IMG/VR virus record: IMGVR_UViG_3300017779_000144
Span: 1-24,409 of that record
DNA length: 24,409 nt
Origin: a virus
Reading direction: 5' to 3' (one strand)
Of the stretch, positions 22,417-24,409 are shown in pieces. Under the pieces are notes generated by a model. It was not told the DNA's origin. It saw only the letters and a list, made by a program, of their open reading frames with translations, and searched no databases. The position numbers and the translations under genes were made by a program. Position 1 is the first letter of the stretch. Every line of letters starts with the position of its first letter.

Positions 22417-22743
22417 ATGAATTACGATAGTTGGAAATTAATGTCAGATAGAGATGAGATGAGTTATGCACCTGATGGATTAGATAAGTCAGATGTTGTT
22501 AGCTTCCTAAAGCAAGAGGGTGCTGATAATATAGATGTGATGGAAGGAGAAACAACCTGTGATGTTACCTTTGATTACGATGGTGCTTGGTATGTGTTAG
22601 AGGACTTATCGTTAGAAGATTTTGAAGTTATGTCAAACATAAAGGATATGATAGATATGTATGATGATACAGGTACTGCTTGTTGTGGTGCAGCTTATGA
22701 TAGCGACCACAGGAGATGTCATCATTGTAAAGAAGCGTTTTAA
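22417..22743 (+). CDS. Acidic protein with C-terminal zinc-knuckle-like motif
   Basis: 108 residues, very acidic (many Asp/Glu in SDVVSFLKQEGADNIDVMEGE and LEDLSLEDFEVM). The C-terminus has Cys89, Cys90, His98, Cys101 and Cys104 (TACCGAAYDSDHRRCHHCKEAF), a likely zinc-ribbon or knuckle. The ATG follows a leader with AATAACCC and a long A-run. It is alone in its transcript, with its own promoter and terminator and a G-quadruplex-capable leader. An acidic DNA mimic or an adaptor is conceivable; no family recognised. Confidence 0.65.
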   Translation: MNYDSWKLMSDRDEMSYAPDGLDKSDVVSFLKQEGADNIDVMEGETTCDVTFDYDGAWYVLEDLSLEDFEVMSNIKDMIDMYDDTGTACCGAAYDSDHRRCHHCKEAF

Positions 22744-22781
22744 TAGTACACACTTTGTTTTGTGTAATTGTGTTTTGTGTT

Positions 22782-22832
22782 AGATGAAGGGTGGGGGTTT
22801 TTTAGTTTGCCTCACTTTTCATCTTTTTTTTT
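22782..22832 (+). terminator. Intrinsic terminator after the acidic gene
   Basis: A 15-bp stem (22782-22796 with 22810-22824; outer AGATGAA with TTCATCT, inner pairs including three G-U wobbles) around a 13-nt loop is followed at once by T9. This is the strongest terminator in the window. Confidence 0.85.
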
Positions 22833-22885
22833 ATTTCTTTTCTTTTGTTTTTCAAATTGTATTTTTTCTGCTTTTTTAAACTTGT

Positions 22886-22951
22886 CAAGTAACTGCGAAG
22901 TAACTGCCAAGAAACTGTCAAGTAACTGCTAAGGAACTGCCAAATAACTGC
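22886..22951. repeat. Six contiguous 11-bp tandem repeats (iterons)
   Basis: Six adjoining units with consensus CAAGTAACTGC: 22886, 22897, 22908, 22919, 22930 and 22941. Units 1 and 4 are identical; the others differ from the consensus at one or two positions. The period is one helical turn and not a multiple of three, so this is not a coding repeat. Each unit would present the same face to a DNA-binding protein. Confidence 0.85.
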
Positions 22952-23003
22952 TGATGGTAGGGGTAGGGGTGTCCTGATGAGCCAAATTCTGTGTTGATAT
23001 TTT

Positions 23004-23126
23004 TTTTAAAAAAACATTATAAAATATTAGGATATTAAATTTATTTTATTATTTGCGTGTACTTATATAGCAAAACAAGTATCAAACTTTTTTACAATTA
23101 TTTTAAAAAAACATTAGGATATTAAA
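23004..23126. repeat. Direct repeat of AT-rich promoter-like segment
   Basis: TTTTAAAAAAACATTA plus GGATATTAAA occurs at 23101-23126 without a gap and at 23004-23039 with ten extra bases (23020-23029). Each is followed by a TTTG-type sequence; only the second has a full TAnnTTTG box. Confidence 0.65.
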
Positions 23127-23144
23127 AAAATAGTATTATGTTTG
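23114..23144 (+). promoter_or_regulatory. Promoter for right-end accessory genes
   Basis: TATGTTTG at 23137-23144 with TTAGG at 23114-23118, 20 bases between TTA and the -7 box. The TTA replaces the usual TTG, as it also seems to at 23814. ATG 23169 lies 24 bases downstream. Confidence 0.55.
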
Positions 23145-23168
23145 CAGTGAATTTAAAACTAAAACATT

Positions 23169-23465
23169 ATGAATACAACAGAAAACAACAAACTAATAGC
23201 AGAATTTATGGATTGGAAACAATGCGACCCTAACGACAACACTATCTATGCTAACCCTACAAATGGTGCGTTGCACTCAAGCGATAGCGATATGAGATTT
23301 CACACCTCTTGGGATTGGCTAATGCCTGTGATAAACAAGTGCCTTAACATCTATCACATAGAGCAAATGAATGATGATTTAAACTTTACTTTTTATGATG
23401 CAATGGGCAATATCGAAGAAACTTACCAAGCAGTAGTAGAATTTATCAATGAATATAACAAATAA
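23169..23465 (+). CDS. Conserved small phage/element protein (SWDWLMPV motif)
   Basis: 98 residues. NNKLIAEFMDWKQC, then FHTSWDWLMPVINKC and YQAVVEFINEYNK are the three conserved blocks of a small protein I recall as frequent in Bacteroidota phages and mobile elements; its function is unknown. It is acidic and has no membrane segment. The leader AAAACTAAAACATT resembles a shortened form of the leader repeated before the next three genes. Confidence 0.7.
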   Translation: MNTTENNKLIAEFMDWKQCDPNDNTIYANPTNGALHSSDSDMRFHTSWDWLMPVINKCLNIYHIEQMNDDLNFTFYDAMGNIEETYQAVVEFINEYNK

Positions 23466-23467
23466 AA

Positions 23468-23490
23468 AACAACAACTAAAACACAAGACA
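23468..23490 (+). promoter_or_regulatory. Repeated leader, copy 1
   Basis: A 23-nt A/C-rich segment ending directly at ATG 23491, containing ACAACTAAAACACAAGACA. It differs from copy 2 (23862) at one base. There is no Shine-Dalgarno site. It determines the start choice: ATG 23491 over the in-frame ATG 23449, which lies in the previous gene. Confidence 0.7.
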
Positions 23491-23817
23491 ATGACAACAG
23501 AAATTAGAAACTACTCGTGGGAATACAAAGGAAATAATGATATAGTAATTTACGAACAATGCAAAGAAGATGAAAATACTTATAATTGTATATCACATAT
23601 AATAGAACAATTAAAACAAGAAAATAAAAACTTTATATTTCACTTAAAAAAAACAACAGAACAAAGAGGTGGGGGGTATATAAACGAGGTTTCGGTAGCT
23701 AAATCAAGAGCAATTAAAACACCTTTGCACCTATATTCTGAATGGAATATTAAAGTAAACAAATGTAATTCACTAGAGGAGATACAAACTTTATTAAAAA
23801 AAGATAAAAATAATTAG
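23491..23817 (+). CDS. Small accessory protein, unknown
   Basis: 108 residues from ATG 23491 (MTTEIRNYSWEYKGNN). A beta-looking N-terminus, a helix (CISHIIEQLKQENKNF), a GGGYINEVSVAKSRAI segment and a basic C-terminus (LLKKDKNN). No family recognised. The codons are the most A-rich of the window. It probably shares the transcript from 23137. Confidence 0.6.
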   Translation: MTTEIRNYSWEYKGNNDIVIYEQCKEDENTYNCISHIIEQLKQENKNFIFHLKKTTEQRGGGYINEVSVAKSRAIKTPLHLYSEWNIKVNKCNSLEEIQTLLKKDKNN

Positions 23818-23846
23818 GTTTATATTAAAAAAGTTTATTATATTTG
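23814..23846 (+). promoter_or_regulatory. Promoter before 23885 gene
   Basis: TATATTTG at 23839-23846 matches the consensus; TTAGG at 23814-23818 is a possible -33 element 22 bases upstream. About 38 bases lie between box and ATG and contain leader copy 2. Confidence 0.6.
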
Positions 23847-23861
23847 CCTAACAAAACAATT

Positions 23862-23884
23862 AACAACAACTAAAACACAAAACA
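23862..23884 (+). promoter_or_regulatory. Repeated leader, copy 2
   Basis: A 23-nt segment containing ACAACTAAAACACAAAACA that ends at ATG 23885; 22 of 23 bases match copy 1 and 22 of 23 match copy 3. Confidence 0.7.
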
Positions 23885-24172
23885 ATGAAAGTAAAAATTA
23901 TGCAAAGACAAGTATTCTACAAGTATGCTGAAGTAGAAATTGAACTACCTAACGATTGGAACAATAAAGATGGTGTAGAAAATTATTATGATGAACACCT
24001 TAACGATTATTTACACGATAACGAAAATTTGTGGTGTGGTAAATTACATTTGAATTTAGATAGAGCATATTATGAGCAGGGTTTTGGTATGCACGAAGGA
24101 AATTTTACAGACCATACTGAAGAATCTGAATGGAGATATGAACTTGAGAACGGAAACGGAGGACACTTATAA
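23885..24172 (+). CDS. Small acidic accessory protein, unknown
   Basis: 95 residues. MKVKIMQRQVFYKYAEVEIELP forms an N-terminal beta hairpin, followed by an acidic helix/loop region (VENYYDEHLNDYLHDNENLW) and a Glu/Asp/Gly-rich C-terminus. Small proteins with this opening occur in flavobacterial mobile elements, but I know no function. It has its own promoter and leader copy 2. Confidence 0.6.
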   Translation: MKVKIMQRQVFYKYAEVEIELPNDWNNKDGVENYYDEHLNDYLHDNENLWCGKLHLNLDRAYYEQGFGMHEGNFTDHTEESEWRYELENGNGGHL

Positions 24173-24193
24173 TAACAACTAAAACACAAAACA
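24171..24193 (+). promoter_or_regulatory. Repeated leader, copy 3
   Basis: A 23-nt segment containing ACAACTAAAACACAAAACA, starting at the previous stop codon and ending at ATG 24194. No separate promoter is visible, so the leader belongs to translation and not to transcription of this gene. Confidence 0.7.
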
Positions 24194-24409
24194 ATGAAAG
24201 ATTTAATAGCAAATAATATTTTAAGGGAGAAGTATTCATCTAGGGGAGGGGGTATAGAAATTGACCTAACAGACTTTGGATATAATGGAGAAAAAATGAC
24301 TACATATCAAAACTATCTAGGTGGTGGTATGTTAGGTAGTGTAAACAACGATTGCACTATATCAGGATATTGGCAACACGACAACGACCTACAAGAAATA
24401 CAAAGAAAC
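24194..24409 (+). CDS. Accessory protein, unknown, 3' truncated by the window
   Basis: 72 codons without a stop (MKDLIANNILREKYSSRGGG ... DLQEIQRN). N-terminal helix, a Gly-rich turn, then beta-looking segments (IEIDLTDFGYNG, YLGGGMLGSVNNDCTISGYW). The start is supported by leader copy 3. No family recognised; the gene continues beyond the window. Confidence 0.6.
   Translation, partial: MKDLIANNILREKYSSRGGGIEIDLTDFGYNGEKMTTYQNYLGGGMLGSVNNDCTISGYWQHDNDLQEIQRN

Larger units (their letters stand above)
22744..23168. other. 425-bp non-coding region
   Basis: No gene is supported here. In order it holds: a short G/T stretch with GTTTTGTGT twice (about 22758 and 22772), the intrinsic terminator, a T-rich tract, six 11-bp tandem repeats, a G-rich GGTAGGGGTAGGGG segment, and an AT-rich stretch with a duplicated promoter-like segment. 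Confidence 0.6.

Noticed and set aside
22886-22951. CRISPR array
   Set aside because: Units are 11 bp and contiguous, with no spacers.
23449-23490. Upstream in-frame ATG of the 23491 gene
   Set aside because: It lies inside the preceding gene and would translate the repeated leader; ATG 23491 directly follows the leader as in the two sister genes.
1-24409. DnaA boxes, att sites, tRNA genes, insertion sequences
   Set aside because: Looked for by eye on both strands; no convincing DnaA box, no cloverleaf, no transposase and no integrase found.

Overview
The window is a continuous stretch of a tailed-phage (Caudoviricetes) genome, or of a prophage, from a Bacteroidota host, most likely a flavobacterium. 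The DNA is strongly AT-rich and every convincing gene lies on the + strand. There are almost no Shine-Dalgarno sites; starts are instead preceded by A/T-rich leaders. The promoters match the Bacteroidota pattern TTG-N19/20-TAnnTTTG. I cannot name a species. I recognise no terminase, integrase, tRNA or rRNA here, so the genome extends past both ends.

Layout. Positions 1-6582 hold tail genes: a 5'-truncated tail-tip/hub-like protein, a lectin-fold protein, a gp10-like tail-completion protein and a 1157-residue tape measure. Positions 6583-9644 hold a small HTH-like protein, a ClpP-type prohead protease with a scaffold-like tail, the major capsid protein and a probable tail tube protein. Positions 9681-16154 hold a small gene, the portal, a connector, several virion proteins, a second lectin-fold protein and a lysis cassette (two coiled-coil membrane proteins, a Cys-rich microprotein, a DUF5675 protein and a holin). 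A clear terminator follows at 16245-16278.

A metallophosphoesterase gene stands alone at 16310-17071. Positions 17131-22279 form an early/replication block: a recombination-like protein, an Xre-type HTH, a free-standing DnaA domain IV, a DUF3127 OB-fold protein, a PD-(D/E)XK candidate, a replication initiator with hexamer repeats inside its gene, a possible helper, a VRR-NUC nuclease, a DUF3310 protein and another HTH. Positions 22281-24409 are accessory: a promoter whose predicted transcript begins with a G-quadruplex-capable tract, an acidic zinc-knuckle protein, an intrinsic terminator, a 425-bp non-coding region with six 11-bp tandem repeats, and a run of small unknown genes that share a nearly identical leader.

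The points most worth a second look are: (1) the origin-like segment inside the replication gene has a diverged copy just before the holin; (2) the six contiguous 11-bp repeats; (3) the four-tract G-rich element just after a predicted transcription start; (4) three promoters placed so close to their start codons that the mRNAs would be leaderless; (5) the repeated leader of the right-end genes; and (6) a 293-nt out-of-frame overlap between a membrane/coiled-coil gene and the VRR-NUC gene. Protein functions are recognised from sequence by eye; no database search was run.
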